Source of the DNA: Thermosynechococcaceae cyanobacterium YX3bin19
Lineage (GTDB): Bacteria > Cyanobacteriota > Cyanobacteriia > Thermosynechococcales > Thermosynechococcaceae
Reading direction: 5' to 3'
Assembly: GCA_030447595.1 (NCBI GenBank)
Contig: JAUJON010000012.1
Span: forward strand, 1-39,187
Length of the DNA: 39,187 nucleotides
Shown here: one piece after another, positions 8,741 through 20,436 of the stretch
How the letters are laid out: each line of letters starts with the position of its first letter
Position numbering within the stretch: position 1 is the first letter of the stretch
The notes under the pieces: generated by a model
Databases searched by the model: none
Seen by the model: the letters and a program-made list of their open reading frames with translations, nothing else
What the model was told of the DNA's origin: nothing
Program-made: the position numbers and the translations under genes

Positions 8741-8770
8741 TTGACATGGGCTTAAAAAAACAAATATACT
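8741..8770 (+). promoter_or_regulatory. Sigma-70-type promoter of the str operon
   Basis: A consensus TTGACA at 8741-8746 and TATACT at 8765-8770, 18 bases apart, lie 53 bases upstream of the rpsL start and directly downstream of the preceding terminator. This is the best promoter match I found in the window and fits a highly expressed ribosomal operon. Confidence 0.75.
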
Positions 8771-8823
8771 TAGAATTTGTTAAAAGTTTGAACTAAGCTA
8801 GAAGCAGAAATACGCCGTAACTC

Positions 8824-9207
8824 ATGCCTACCATCCAGCAACTCATTCGTATAGAACGTGAAAAATCTCAGAAGAAGACTAAGTCACCCGCTCTAAAGAG
8901 TTGCCCTCAACGTCGCGGTGTTTGTACCAGAGTTTATACGACAACCCCCAAAAAGCCGAACTCGGCGCTGCGTAAGGTTGCCAGGGTGCGCCTCACATCT
9001 GGGTTTGAAGTTACAGCCTATATCCCAGGTATCGGCCACAATCTGCAAGAGCACTCTGTTGTGATGATTCGGGGAGGCCGAGTCAAAGACCTACCAGGAG
9101 TCAGATACCACATCATTCGTGGGACACTAGATACTGCAGGTGTCAAAGATCGGCGCCAAGGCCGTTCTAAATATGGTGCCAAGCGCCCCAAAGCTAAAGC
9201 TACCTAA
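8824..9207 (+). CDS. rpsL: 30S ribosomal protein S12
   Basis: This 127-residue protein opens the str operon. It contains the S12 decoding-centre loop [19 protein letters not shown] and the [15 protein letters not shown] loop whose aspartate is methylthiolated in many bacteria. The N-terminal MPTIQQLIR start and the KYGAKRPKA tail are standard. The residues linked to streptomycin resistance (the PKKPNS lysines) look wild type. The start at 8824 lies 53 bases downstream of the promoter. Confidence 0.97.
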   Translation: MPTIQQLIRIEREKSQKKTKSPALKSCPQRRGVCTRVYTTTPKKPNSALRKVARVRLTSGFEVTAYIPGIGHNLQEHSVVMIRGGRVKDLPGVRYHIIRGTLDTAGVKDRRQGRSKYGAKRPKAKAT

Positions 9208-9383
9208 AGTACTCTAAACTAAGGGTAAAAATCGTAGCTATCTTGAGTTGTACGGCTAACGACTCACCAGGATGCGGTTTTGGGCTAAAGTTACTTTGGT
9301 GCACAGCGATTGTCATTAGACAACCGTATGTAATCATTGAAAATTCAAGCCATCATCATATTTTCTGTCCTACAAGGTTTACT

Positions 9384-9854
9384 ATGTCCCGTCGCACTCG
9401 TATTCAAAAGCGTTCTGTTCCTCCTGACGCAGTCTACAACAGCCGGCTTATCAGTATGATGATCCGGCGGATCATGCAGAGCGGGAAAAAATCCCTTGCC
9501 TCGCGTGTTTTATACGCTGCGCTTAAAACCGTTGAAGAACGTACTGGTTCAGATCCATTGGAAACGTTTGAGCGGGCCGTACGTAACGCAACGCCATTAG
9601 TTGAAGTAAAAGCACGTCGTGTCGGCGGAGCCACCTATCAGGTGCCGATGGAGGTCCGTTCTGAGCGCGGCACAGCCTTAGCTCTCCGTTGGTTGGTTCA
9701 ATTCGCCCGGCAGCGAGCGGGTCGCTCGATGGTTAGTAAGCTAGCGAATGAGCTCATGGATGCTGCTAACGAAACTGGAAACGCGATTCGTAGGCGAGAA
9801 GAGACTCATCGCATGGCAGAGGCAAACAAAGCTTTTGCGCACTATCGCTACTAA
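9384..9854 (+). CDS. rpsG: 30S ribosomal protein S7
   Basis: S7 nucleates assembly of the 30S head. The frame is open further upstream to 9243, but the conserved N-terminus [20 protein letters not shown] begins at 9384 and gives 156 residues, the usual size. [20 protein letters not shown] and the C-terminal [14 protein letters not shown] are typical. The 176-base spacer after rpsL holds no other gene; it is long for this operon and could carry a leader structure, though I could not identify one. Confidence 0.96.
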   Translation: MSRRTRIQKRSVPPDAVYNSRLISMMIRRIMQSGKKSLASRVLYAALKTVEERTGSDPLETFERAVRNATPLVEVKARRVGGATYQVPMEVRSERGTALALRWLVQFARQRAGRSMVSKLANELMDAANETGNAIRRREETHRMAEANKAFAHYRY

Positions 9855-9941
9855 GCCTGTAAAGACTATTACAAAAAAGTATAGAATTATTACAGGTTCG
9901 AGCAGTAGCACATAATCTGTGCCAAATAGAAGGAGGAAGCT

Positions 9942-12018
9942 GTGGCACGTACGACTCCAATTGAGAAAGTACGCAATATCGGAATTGCAGCCCACATTGA
10001 TGCGGGTAAAACAACAACAACGGAACGAATTCTATTCTATTCCGGGGTAGTTCATAAGATTGGTGAAGTTCACGAGGGAACCACAGTTACTGACTGGATG
10101 GCGCAGGAGCGTGAGCGTGGAATCACCATCACGGCAGCTGCTATTACTACCAACTGGAAAGACCACCAGATCAATATTATTGATACTCCTGGTCACGTTG
10201 ACTTCACCATTGAGGTGGAGCGATCTATGCGAGTACTGGATGGTGTCATTACAGTGCTGTGTTCGGTGGGTGGAGTTCAGCCGCAGACAGAGACAGTTTG
10301 GCGTCAGGCCGATCGCTATAAAGTCCCTAGGATTATCTTTATTAACAAGATGGACCGCACAGGGGCAAACTTTTATAGAGTCTACGAGCAAGCTCGCGAT
10401 CGCTTACGGACCAATGCTGTACCGATCCAGATTCCTATTGGCAGTGAAAGCGATCTCGTAGGAATTGTTGACTTGGTCCGGATGCGGGCTAAAGTTTATG
10501 GCAATGACATTGGTACAGATATTCAAGACGTCGATATTCCAGAGGAAGTTCGAGAGCAAGCAGAAGAATTTCGGACGAAGCTAATCGAGTCAGTTGCACG
10601 AGACGGATGATGCTCTCACTGAAAAATATCTAGAAGGTGAAGAACTGACCGAAGATGAGATTCGGGTTGCTCTCCGCCAAGGCACTATCGCTGGCACAAT
10701 TGTCCCAGTTCTTTGCGGTTCTGCCTTTAAGAACAAAGGGGTACAGCTTCTCTTAGATGCAGTTGTAGACTATCTACCCGCTCCTATTGATGTCCCGCCA
10801 ATTCAGGGAACATTACCTGACGGTAGCATCGCTACACGAGCAGCAGAAGATACACAACCCTTGTCAGCCCTCGCTTTCAAGATCATGGCTGATCCCTACG
10901 GCCGCTTAACCTTTGTCCGGGTTTACTCAGGTGCGCTGAAGAAAGGTAGCTATGTCTTAAACTCAACCAAGAACAAAAAAGAGAGAATTTCTCGCCTGAT
11001 TGTCTTGAAGGCTGATGATCGCATCGAAGTTGATGAGTTACGGGCTGGCGACTTAGGGGCTGCTCTAGGCCTGAAGGAAACCTTTACCGGGGATACTATT
11101 TGTGATGATACTGGTTCGATCATTCTAGAGTCGCTTTATATTCCTGAGCCAGTCATTTCTGTCGCAGTTGAACCTAAAACTAAGCAGGACATGGAGAAGC
11201 TTTCCAAGTCACTGCAGTCCCTATCAGAGGAAGATCCTACCTTTCGGGTCCATGTTGATCCCGAAACCAACCAGACCGTAATTGCCGGTATGGGTGAACT
11301 CCACTTAGAAATTCTCGTAGATAGAATGCTGCGTGAATTTAAAGTAGAAGCCAATGTCGGTGCCCCTCAAGTTGCCTATCGAGAAACCATCCGCAAGTCT
11401 GTTAAGGCTGAAGGTAAGTTTATTCGCCAGAGTGGGGGTAAGGGCCAATACGGCCATGTGGTAATTCAGGTAGAACCGGGAGAACCCGGAAGCGGGTTTG
11501 AGTTTGTTTCTAAAATTGTCGGTGGGGTGGTGCCAAGAGAATATATATCACCAGCCGAGCAAGGTATGAAGGAAGCCTGCGAATCTGGCATTATCGCTGG
11601 GTATCCGTTAATCGACGTTAAGGCAACACTCGTAGATGGGTCTTATCATGACGTAGACTCCTCGGAGATGGCTTTCAAAATTGCCGGTTCGATGGCAATT
11701 AAAGACGGAGTGATGAAAGCTGCTCCTGTTCTCCTAGAACCTATGATGAAGGTTGAGGTTGAAGTTCCCGAAGACTTTCTCGGGGATGTGATGGGAGACC
11801 TCAATTCTCGTCGAGGCCAGATCGAAGGCATGGGCTCTGAGCAAGGAGTCGCTAAGGTGACTGCCAAAATTCCCTTGGCGGAAATGTTCGGATATGCTAC
11901 TGATATTCGGTCTAAGACTCAGGGTCGGGGCATCTTTTCAATGGAGTTTAGCCACTACGATGAGGTGCCTCGAAGTGTGGCTGAGACGATAATTGCTAAA
12001 AATAAAGGGAACGCATAA
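9942..12018 (+). CDS. fusA: Elongation factor G (frameshifted in this sequence)
   Basis: EF-G drives ribosomal translocation and, with RRF, recycling. It starts at a GTG at 9942 after GGAGGAA. The G-domain has [15 protein letters not shown] (G1), the [17 protein letters not shown] switch region and INKMDRTG (NKxD); domains II-V follow to 12018. The frame breaks at 10599: GTT GCA is followed by one extra C before GAG ACG GAT. Removing that base gives exactly 692 codons (691 residues), a normal EF-G length. EF-G is essential, so a sequencing or assembly error is far more likely than a split gene. The 25-base gap to tuf indicates one operon. Confidence 0.95.
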
Positions 12019-12043
12019 AGACAGGTAGAGGAATAGATAACTC

Positions 12044-13273
12044 ATGGCACGCGCAAAGTTCGAACGAAACAAGCCTCACGTCAACATTGGTACCATTGGT
12101 CACGTTGACCACGGTAAAACCACGCTGACTGCTGCAATTACAACAGCCCTAGCCGCTTTAGGCCAAGCAAAGGCCCGGAAGTATGCTGATATTGATGCTG
12201 CTCCAGAAGAAAAAGCTCGGGGGATCACAATCAATACTGCCCACGTGGAGTACCAGACCGAGGAGCGTCACTATGCTCACGTGGACTGCCCTGGTCATGC
12301 TGACTATGTCAAGAACATGATCACCGGGGCGGCCCAAATGGATGGCGGCATTCTAGTAGTTTCGGCTGCTGATGGCCCAATGCCTCAGACTCGGGAGCAT
12401 ATTCTATTAGCTAAGCAGGTTGGAGTTCCTAACATTGTTGTCTTTTTGAATAAGCAAGACCAGGTTGACGATGAAGAACTGTTGGAGCTTGTTGAGTTAG
12501 AAGTGCGCGAGCTTCTGAGTTCCTATGATTTTCCCGGTGACGACATTCCCGTTGTTGCTGGCTCAGCACTCATGGCGCTAGAAGCCTTAGGCTCCAACGC
12601 CAGCCTCAAAAAAGGAGAAAATGAGTGGGTCGACAAGATCTATGCCTTGATGGATGCTGTAGATGCCTACATTCCCACGCCAGAGCGGGATATTGATAAA
12701 CCTTTCCTGATGGCAGTAGAGGACGTCTTCTCTATTACAGGTCGGGGTACAGTTGCCACAGGCCGAATTGAACGGGGCAAGGTGAGGGTCGGCGAAACTG
12801 TTGAGCTAGTGGGCATTAAAGGCACCCGTAGCACAACTGTCACCGGTGTAGAGATGTTCCAAAAGACCTTGGATGAGGGCATGGCTGGCGATAACGTGGG
12901 AGTTTTGCTCCGCGGCGTTCAAAAGCAAGATATTGAGCGAGGGATGGTAATTGCTAAACCTGGCTCAATCACGCCTCATACCCAGTTTGAAGCTGAGGTC
13001 TATGTGCTCAAAAAGGAAGAAGGTGGTCGGCATACCCCTTTCTTCCCCGGGTACCGTCCCCAGTTCTACGTACGAACTACAGATGTTACAGGGACAATCA
13101 ATACCTTTACTGCAGACGATGGTAGCGAAGCAGAAATGGTAATGCCTGGTGACCGGATCAAAATGACCGTAGAACTGATTAACCCAATTGCCATTGAGCA
13201 AGGGATGCGCTTTGCTATCCGTGAAGGGGGCCGGACAATTGGCGCGGGCGTTGTCGCTAAGATTGTCAAGTAA
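12044..13273 (+). CDS. tuf: Elongation factor Tu
   Basis: EF-Tu delivers aminoacyl-tRNA to the ribosome. The 409-residue product has [20 protein letters not shown] (G1), [20 protein letters not shown] (G3) and [10 protein letters not shown] (G4), then the beta-barrel domains with the kirromycin-site region [20 protein letters not shown]. Length and order are canonical for cyanobacteria and chloroplasts. It is intact and follows fusA by 25 bases. Confidence 0.98.
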   Translation: MARAKFERNKPHVNIGTIGHVDHGKTTLTAAITTALAALGQAKARKYADIDAAPEEKARGITINTAHVEYQTEERHYAHVDCPGHADYVKNMITGAAQMDGGILVVSAADGPMPQTREHILLAKQVGVPNIVVFLNKQDQVDDEELLELVELEVRELLSSYDFPGDDIPVVAGSALMALEALGSNASLKKGENEWVDKIYALMDAVDAYIPTPERDIDKPFLMAVEDVFSITGRGTVATGRIERGKVRVGETVELVGIKGTRSTTVTGVEMFQKTLDEGMAGDNVGVLLRGVQKQDIERGMVIAKPGSITPHTQFEAEVYVLKKEEGGRHTPFFPGYRPQFYVRTTDVTGTINTFTADDGSEAEMVMPGDRIKMTVELINPIAIEQGMRFAIREGGRTIGAGVVAKIVK

Positions 13274-13390
13274 GCATTCAAGTAAGCTTGGGAGTGGACA
13301 AGCTAAGCTAACCTGTAGCTAGCTTCTCTGCTCCTGTGCTTTTGGCCCTAGGCCATGGTCACTGACTACAGCACCTTAATAAATCAAGAA

Positions 13391-13708
13391 ATGGCAACGA
13401 TCCAACAGCAAAAAATTCGGATTCGGCTTAAGGCCTTTGACCATCGTTTATTAGATACATCTTGCGAGAGAATTGTTGATACGGCAAAACGGACGAGCGC
13501 TTCTGCAGTCGGTCCGATCCCTCTGCCAACTCGACGGAGGATTTACTGCTTGCTACGATCGCCTCACGTCAACAAGGACTCGCGGGAACATTTCGAAACT
13601 CGAACTCACCGCCGGATTATTGATATTTACCAACCTTCATCGAAAACAATTGATGCTCTGATGAAGCTCGATCTACCTGCCGGGGTTGATATCGAAGTCA
13701 AACTCTAG
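13391..13708 (+). CDS. rpsJ: 30S ribosomal protein S10
   Basis: S10 belongs to the 30S head and also acts as NusE in antitermination. The frame is open from 13355, but [20 protein letters not shown] is the conserved start, at 13391, giving 105 residues. [20 protein letters not shown] and [16 protein letters not shown] are family landmarks. Placing rpsJ after tuf as the last str-operon gene is a cyanobacterial and chloroplast arrangement. Confidence 0.96.
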   Translation: MATIQQQKIRIRLKAFDHRLLDTSCERIVDTAKRTSASAVGPIPLPTRRRIYCLLRSPHVNKDSREHFETRTHRRIIDIYQPSSKTIDALMKLDLPAGVDIEVKL

Positions 13709-13830
13709 TAGTTTGTCCCGCTACTGACTAACCCATTAGTATTATCAAGGCTGCTTTCTCCGTAAACTAGCGAATTATGTGGGATACAGTAGAGGGAGAA
13801 TCGCAATTACCACTGTTGATTGAGTGAATA

Positions 13831-14472
13831 ATGGCCGCTTCATCAATTGCTGTTCGAGAGCTTCCACTTTTTCCACTACCTGAGGTTGTTCTTTTCCCTG
13901 GTAGACCACTTCCACTCCATATTTTTGAATTTCGCTACCGGATTATGATGAACACAATCCTAGAGAGCGACTGCCGTTTTGGTGTCTTAATGTGGGACCC
14001 TAACCAAGGACAAACAGTCTCGATAGGCTGCTGTACTGAAGTAATCCGTCATGAGCGCTTGCCAGACGACCGGATGATGATTTTGTCCCTAGGACAACAG
14101 CGGTTCCGCGTCCTGGACTATATTCGCGAGAAGCCTTACAAGGTTGGGCTGGTTGAGTGGCTTGAAGATGCTCCTCCGGTGCAAGACTTACAACCCTCAG
14201 CCTTGGCAGTCAAACAATTGTTGCAGGATGTTGTCCATCTCTCCGCTAAGCTAACCGATCAAGAGATTGAACTTCCGCAAGATATTCCCAGTTTACCGAC
14301 TGAGTTATCTTACTGGGTTGCCAGCAATTTTTATGGTGCCGCTACTGAACAACAAGCGCTGCTGGAGATGCAGGATACTGCTGCCCGCTTGGATCGTGAG
14401 GCTGAAATTCTGACCTCTACTCGTAGCCACCTTGCTGCCCGGACTGTGCTTAAGGATACTTTGAAATCCTAA
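13831..14472 (+). CDS. LON peptidase substrate-binding domain protein
   Basis: The 213-residue protein consists mainly of the N-terminal LON domain: LPLFPLPEVVLFPGRPLPLH near residue 10 and IFEFRYRIMM near 32, then a helical C-terminal part. It has no AAA or Ser-Lys protease domain, so it is not a Lon protease. Such short LON-domain proteins are widespread and their role is unknown; substrate recognition is a guess from the domain. Its place directly after rpsJ is conserved in many cyanobacteria. It is convergent with pheA, 19 bases apart. Confidence 0.88.
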   Translation: MAASSIAVRELPLFPLPEVVLFPGRPLPLHIFEFRYRIMMNTILESDCRFGVLMWDPNQGQTVSIGCCTEVIRHERLPDDRMMILSLGQQRFRVLDYIREKPYKVGLVEWLEDAPPVQDLQPSALAVKQLLQDVVHLSAKLTDQEIELPQDIPSLPTELSYWVASNFYGAATEQQALLEMQDTAARLDREAEILTSTRSHLAARTVLKDTLKS

Positions 14473-14491
14473 CCTGTAAATCTCCTATGAT

Positions 14492-15382
14492 TCAGCTGTT
14501 TTCGAGTACCGTGTAGCTACCGAAAATCTTGAGAATTTCTGTATAAGTCCCGAGTTCTGCTAGAGCAGACTGTAATGAAAGGTCAGCAAGCGATACCTCT
14601 AAGTCGATAAAGAAAACGTAGTCGCCTAGAGAGCGCTTGCTTGGCCGGGATTCTATGCGGCTGAGATTGATTTGGCGCTTGGCAAAAACTTGTAGCGGTT
14701 GAACTAAGGCTCCAGGTTTGTTGGCTGGTACGCTAAAAGCAAGAGATGTATAGGTTCCCAACGCTGGTTTAACAGCTTGATTTTGTCTTGGTGATCGCTC
14801 TGTTGCCTCAGGAGAAGCACTTTTACTCAATATCCAAAAGCGAGTACAGTTTTCCAAATAATCTTGGATGGGGCAAACTAAAACCGGTAGGTTGTAAAGT
14901 CGAGCAGCTCGTTCAGAAGCAATAGCAGCAATGGCTGGATCGCCTTCCAAAGACTGTAGTGCTTCTGTGGTTGAGTTTGTAGGTACAAGCTGAACCAAAG
15001 GCAAAAACTGCTCCAACCACTTTTGGCACTGCCCTAAGGCCTGGGGATGTGAGTAGACAGTTTGGATAGAGTCTAAGCTCTTAGCCTCGGAGATCAGGGC
15101 ATGGGAAACCGGTAAAATGAGGGCTTGGCGAATTTGTAGCGTATCAAGTTGCCAGAGGGTATCTAGGGTAACAGTGACGCTCCCCTCAACTAGGTTCTCA
15201 ACTGGGACAACTGCAAAATCAACCTGCCCACCCGCTACGGCCTTTAAACTTTGAGCAATGCTGGGATAGGGGTACAGGCAGGGAACCTGTTGCCTGGCGC
15301 TAGGGGGCAGCCAGTCAGGGTAGGCGAGGGCTGCCGCTTCTGTGTAGGTGCCTGGAGGCCCCAGGTAGGCAATGGTTACCAT
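14492..15382 (-). CDS. pheA: Prephenate dehydratase
   Basis: This enzyme converts prephenate to phenylpyruvate in phenylalanine synthesis. The 296-residue protein starts VTIAYLGPPGTYTEAAALAY and has VPVENLVEGSVTVTLDTL and ENCTRFWILSKS (the catalytic TRF motif, residues about 177-188). The C-terminal ACT domain carries the phenylalanine-binding ESRPSKRSLGDYVFFID stretch. There is no chorismate mutase domain, so it is a monofunctional type. Feedback inhibition by phenylalanine is expected from the ACT motif. Confidence 0.95.
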   Translation of the reverse strand: MVTIAYLGPPGTYTEAAALAYPDWLPPSARQQVPCLYPYPSIAQSLKAVAGGQVDFAVVPVENLVEGSVTVTLDTLWQLDTLQIRQALILPVSHALISEAKSLDSIQTVYSHPQALGQCQKWLEQFLPLVQLVPTNSTTEALQSLEGDPAIAAIASERAARLYNLPVLVCPIQDYLENCTRFWILSKSASPEATERSPRQNQAVKPALGTYTSLAFSVPANKPGALVQPLQVFAKRQINLSRIESRPSKRSLGDYVFFIDLEVSLADLSLQSALAELGTYTEILKIFGSYTVLENS

Positions 15383-15480
15383 AGAACAAACCTGCCAAAT
15401 AGGTTGAAGTACATCCGGAGATGGACTGTTTAGTGTTTCAAAGAATTGTAAAATTAATCAAATAAATCTCAGCATTATCT

Positions 15481-16068
15481 ATGCAGACCCGGTTTGTTGC
15501 TTCTCAGTCAGTGGCGATCGCGGTTGCCGATGAACCGATTCCGATTCAACATTATTTACGGCAGCCCCATCGACTAGTCTACGCCCTCTTTGATCCCAAC
15601 CGCATTGAACAGCTTGGTGGCGGATGTTTTCGGTTGAAACTACAGCCCTTAACATTCATTATGCTGAAGATTCAACCTATTGTAGACATTAAGGTTAAGA
15701 CAGCTGCAGAGGGGATAGTTACGGTTCAATCCACTAACTGCGAAATTCGCGGGATTGACTATCTTAGTCAGCATTTTACTTTGAACCTTGTAGGAAAGCT
15801 GTACCCCCGCCAAAATCGTGGACAGTTGCAGCTAGAAGGAAAAGCAGATTTGGAGGTTCAATTTGAGTTGCCGCTACTCCTGCGCTTCACTCCGAAGCCG
15901 CTGATCGAGGCTACCGGAAATGGATTACTGAAGAGCATTTTGCTAACCATTAAGCAGCGGCTCATGCATCAACTGCTCAGCGATTATCAGCGTTGGGCCC
16001 GCACCGATGCTGAAGCGAAGACGACTAGCCTCCCACAAGGATTACCAGTGGACTCACCTACAGTCTAG
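15481..16068 (+). CDS. DUF1997 family protein
   Basis: The 195-residue soluble protein has the features SQSVAIAVADEPIPIQHYLR, RLVYALFDPNRIEQLGGGCF and KPLIEATGNGLLKSILLTIK, as in the cyanobacteria/plastid-lineage DUF1997 family. The function is unknown; no catalytic motif is evident. It is a distant paralog of the frameshifted gene at 3292-4019. Its 3' end overlaps that of rnhB by 11 bases on the opposite strand, so the transcripts are convergent and overlapping. It is divergent from pheA (98-base gap). Confidence 0.85.
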   Translation: MQTRFVASQSVAIAVADEPIPIQHYLRQPHRLVYALFDPNRIEQLGGGCFRLKLQPLTFIMLKIQPIVDIKVKTAAEGIVTVQSTNCEIRGIDYLSQHFTLNLVGKLYPRQNRGQLQLEGKADLEVQFELPLLLRFTPKPLIEATGNGLLKSILLTIKQRLMHQLLSDYQRWARTDAEAKTTSLPQGLPVDSPTV

Positions 16069-16693
16069 ATTGAACATTAGCCTGACAGGGGCTGAAAGAG
16101 AGACGGTGAAGGGATGAGGGCCCTAGCTGCTTTAGAGCCAGCCGGTGCTTGATACTACCGTAACCCTTATTAGCGGCAAGGTCGTAACCAGGGTACTTTA
16201 AGGATAAGTGAGTAATTAATCTATCCCGCCATACTTTGGCTACAATGCTAGCGGCAGCGATCGCCAGCACCTTCTGATCCCCTTTAACCACAGCTTGTTG
16301 GGAAACTGTGAGTTGGGGAATGAGTTGATTGCCATCCACAAAGCAAAAATTAGGCTGCACCCTTAGCTTAAGGAAAGCTCGCCTCATAGCCAGTAGAGAA
16401 GCTTGCAAAATGTTCAACCGATCAATCTCCTTGGCTGACGCAGCCCCAATTTGGTAGTCGATGGCTACCCGTTGGATGATTGGCACTAGTGCTGCTCTCT
16501 GCACAGCCTTTAACTGTTTACTATCGGTGACACCTGCTGCTGCTAGCCCAACCAAAGAGCCTGGCGGCAAAATTACTGCTGCTGCGATAACTGGGCCAAA
16601 GAGGGCCCCCCTGCCCACTTCATCAACCCCTGCAGTGATTCCCTCATAGCCGGCCAACTCTTGATAGGAAACTGGCTCTAACATAGTTTGCAT
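16058..16693 (-). CDS. rnhB: Ribonuclease HII
   Basis: RNase HII removes ribonucleotides from DNA and RNA primers from hybrids. The 211-residue product has AGVDEVGRGALFGPVIAAAV near residue 20 (catalytic Asp and Glu), FCFVDGNQLIP near 115 (second Asp) and KVWRDRLITHLSLKYPGYDL near 152 (third Asp), plus NKGYGS. All expected acidic residues are present. Two candidate starts lie close together (M1 at 16693 and M4). The 3' end overlaps the DUF1997 gene. Confidence 0.94.
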   Translation of the reverse strand: MQTMLEPVSYQELAGYEGITAGVDEVGRGALFGPVIAAAVILPPGSLVGLAAAGVTDSKQLKAVQRAALVPIIQRVAIDYQIGAASAKEIDRLNILQASLLAMRRAFLKLRVQPNFCFVDGNQLIPQLTVSQQAVVKGDQKVLAIAAASIVAKVWRDRLITHLSLKYPGYDLAANKGYGSIKHRLALKQLGPSSLHRLSFSPCQANVQSRL

Positions 16694-16773
16694 CAGCGTA
16701 AATGAGTTCTTTGTAGCAGATTTGCAGCTGAAGATGAGAAATGATGCAGTTTGACCCGTGGTAGGAGCCTGTG

Positions 16774-17190
16774 ATGGAAATTCAGTCGAAAACGAAAAAG
16801 CTCGTCAAGATTTTAATTGGTGCTGCTTGGATTGACGGCAAAATTCAGCCGCAGGAACGCAAGTATCTACACCAGATTGCCAAAAAAGAAGGGATTGTGG
16901 AAGACCCAGAACTGCGGCCCTGGCTTTATGAATTTAAGCCAGTAGTACCAGCAGAATGCCATAGTTGGGTCAGGGAATATCTTGGACCTCATCCATCTTC
17001 TGAAGACTGCCGCCAGCTCATTGAAGCGATTAGTGCCCTTTTGTATAGCGATGGCGATATTGCCAATGAAGAGGCTAAGCTGTTGATTCAACTGCAGCTT
17101 TTAGTTCCAGACAAAGAGGAGTCGGGCCACTTTTACACTACTGCCCTGAAGGCGGTGCAAGAGCTTTATCGGCGCTGGATTACAGACTAA
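16774..17190 (+). CDS. TerB-like family protein
   Basis: This 138-residue protein is all-helical in appearance, with two related halves: KILIGAAWIDGKIQPQERKY and AISALLYSDGDIANEEAKLL, each with the acidic D-G-x-I-x-x-x-E pattern of TerB-type metal-binding helical repeats. I infer a TerB-like fold; the tellurite-resistance name need not reflect its role here. The ATG at 16774 is preferred over the GTG at 16771 because AGGAG at 16762-16766 is better spaced. It is convergent with ligA, whose stop is 6 bases away. Confidence 0.75.
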   Translation: MEIQSKTKKLVKILIGAAWIDGKIQPQERKYLHQIAKKEGIVEDPELRPWLYEFKPVVPAECHSWVREYLGPHPSSEDCRQLIEAISALLYSDGDIANEEAKLLIQLQLLVPDKEESGHFYTTALKAVQELYRRWITD

Positions 17191-17195
17191 GACGC

Positions 17196-19239
<2,044 letters not shown>

Positions 19240-19427
19240 TGATCGCCTGTATGCATTGTCAAAGCTTTGGAAAAACTTTAGCTACTGTAGTTGTCTGGTC
19301 TATAAGCTAGGGTATGCTTAGGGGAAGCCTGCTAGAGTATTACAGATCTTAAGCGAATGCCAATTCGGGCTTAAATTTACAGTAGAGTCAGTTTTGACAC
19401 CTGCAGTTTAATTTAGGAAATTTTCTT

Positions 19428-19542
19428 ATGGCAGCTGGATATCTACCCTCAATTCTGGTTCCTATGGTTGGTTTAGTACTTCCTGCGTGGCCTTTGCCTT
19501 ATGGTTCCTCTATATCGAACGTGAAGATCAAGAGGGATCTAA
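19428..19542 (+). CDS. psaI: Photosystem I subunit VIII (PsaI)-like, frameshifted
   Basis: From the ATG at 19428 the frame reads MAAGYLPSILVPMVGLVLPA, close to the chloroplast-type PsaI start (PS-hydrophobic-VPLVGLVFPA). After one base is restored near 19486 it continues FALWFLYIEREDQE, completing one transmembrane helix of about 36-38 residues as in PsaI. The exact stop is unclear: with a further one-base shift a TAA at 19540-19542 would end it, before the terminator hairpin at 19572. PsaI is a small single-helix subunit of photosystem I near PsaL. The identification rests on a short sequence. Confidence 0.55.
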
Positions 19543-19571
19543 GCAGGGTCAGCAGATACCCCATCAATGGC

Positions 19572-19612
19572 AGAAGCCGCCACTCTCGGTTGAGTTAGGC
19601 GGCTTCTTATTT
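19572..19612. terminator. Terminator between psaI and the psbEFLJ operon
   Basis: A perfect 10-bp inverted repeat, AGAAGCCGCC (19572-19581) and GGCGGCTTCT (19598-19607), is followed by TATTT on the plus strand. It lies between convergent psaI and psbJ and could end transcripts from both sides, though the T tract is better on the plus strand. Confidence 0.75.
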
Positions 19613-19629
19613 AAGTTGGATTCTTTCAG

Positions 19630-19746
19630 TTATAGCGAGGAGCCGAGACCCGCATAGGCACCGTAAAAAAGATACCCCAAAATTGTAATTAGCCCTGTTC
19701 CGACAACAGTTGCAATAACCCACAGGGGATTCTTCCTCTTTATCAC
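19630..19746 (-). CDS. psbJ: Photosystem II reaction centre protein J
   Basis: This 38-residue single-helix protein reads [20 protein letters not shown] and then [12 protein letters not shown], the hallmark PsbJ C-terminus. A GTG at 19746 is the most likely start because the family N-terminus is short and AAGGA lies upstream. PsbJ stabilises forward electron flow from QA and assembly near cytochrome b559. It is the last gene of psbE-F-L-J and ends 18 bases before the shared terminator. Confidence 0.88.
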   Translation of the reverse strand: MIKRKNPLWVIATVVGTGLITILGYLFYGAYAGLGSSL

Positions 19747-19819
19747 AGCTTTTGGTTTCCTTAGAATGCGTAGTAACTAGCTTGAGTTAAATTGACCAAG
19801 ACCAACTTCATTACTCAAG

Positions 19820-19936
19820 TTAGTTAAAGAAGTAACTTGAGAAAAGTAAGGCCAAGACGAAGATAAGCAACAAACCTAAGAAGAGTGAAGTTCGATTGAG
19901 TTCTACAGGCTGCTTGTTAGGATTTGGTCCAGTCAT
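19820..19936 (-). CDS. psbL: Photosystem II reaction centre protein L
   Basis: The 38-residue product has [20 protein letters not shown] followed by a hydrophobic helix and the end SSYFFN, matching PsbL. It starts at 19936, 9 bases after psbF, with an AGGAGG ribosome-binding site that begins inside the psbF stop codon. PsbL sits at the photosystem II dimer interface and protects against back electron flow. Confidence 0.95.
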   Translation of the reverse strand: MTGPNPNKQPVELNRTSLFLGLLLIFVLALLFSSYFFN

Positions 19937-19945
19937 CAATGCCTC

Positions 19946-20086
<141 letters not shown>

Positions 20087-20350
20087 CTATTGTCCTTTCT
20101 TAACTTGATCAAGCTGTCGATTGATCTGCTGTTTTGCTTCAAAACGGTCAGTCACCACAGGTATCTCTTGGCGAGTCTGGGTGAAATATTCATTGGGTCT
20201 AGGGGTACCAAATACATCGTAAGCCAAGCCAGTACTGACAAATAACCAGCCTGCAATAAATAATGCTGGGATCGTTACACTATGAATTACCCAGTAACGG
20301 ACACTGGTAACAATGTCAGAAAAAGGCCGCTCTCCAGTTGTACCAGCCAT
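20087..20350 (-). CDS. psbE: Cytochrome b559 subunit alpha
   Basis: This 87-residue thylakoid protein reads [20 protein letters not shown] and then [18 protein letters not shown], with haem-ligand His23, followed by the lumenal [17 protein letters not shown]. It is slightly longer than usual at the C-terminus ([13 protein letters not shown]). CGGAGAAA precedes the start. It is the first gene of psbE-F-L-J, with 86 bases upstream before ycf48; a TATGAT box in that gap could be part of a promoter but no well-spaced -35 was found. Confidence 0.96.
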   Translation of the reverse strand: MAGTTGERPFSDIVTSVRYWVIHSVTIPALFIAGWLFVSTGLAYDVFGTPRPNEYFTQTRQEIPVVTDRFEAKQQINRQLDQVKKGQ

Positions 20351-20436
20351 TTCAGATTTCTCCGATAAACATAACTGTCATCCCTAATCATACGCAACTG
20401 TTGAACTGCCTACAAGTCAATACAACAAAGCTCAAC

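Noticed and set aside
9885-9900. tRNA T-loop-like GGTTCGAG
   Set aside because: No acceptor, D or anticodon stem could be drawn around it.
9942-12018. Split EF-G encoded as two proteins, or programmed frameshifting in fusA
   Set aside because: The break is a single inserted C with no slippery sequence or stimulatory structure, and removing it gives the exact normal length. Sequence error is simpler.
13831-14472. ATP-dependent Lon protease
   Set aside because: Only the N-terminal substrate-binding domain is present; no AAA or catalytic Ser-Lys region exists.
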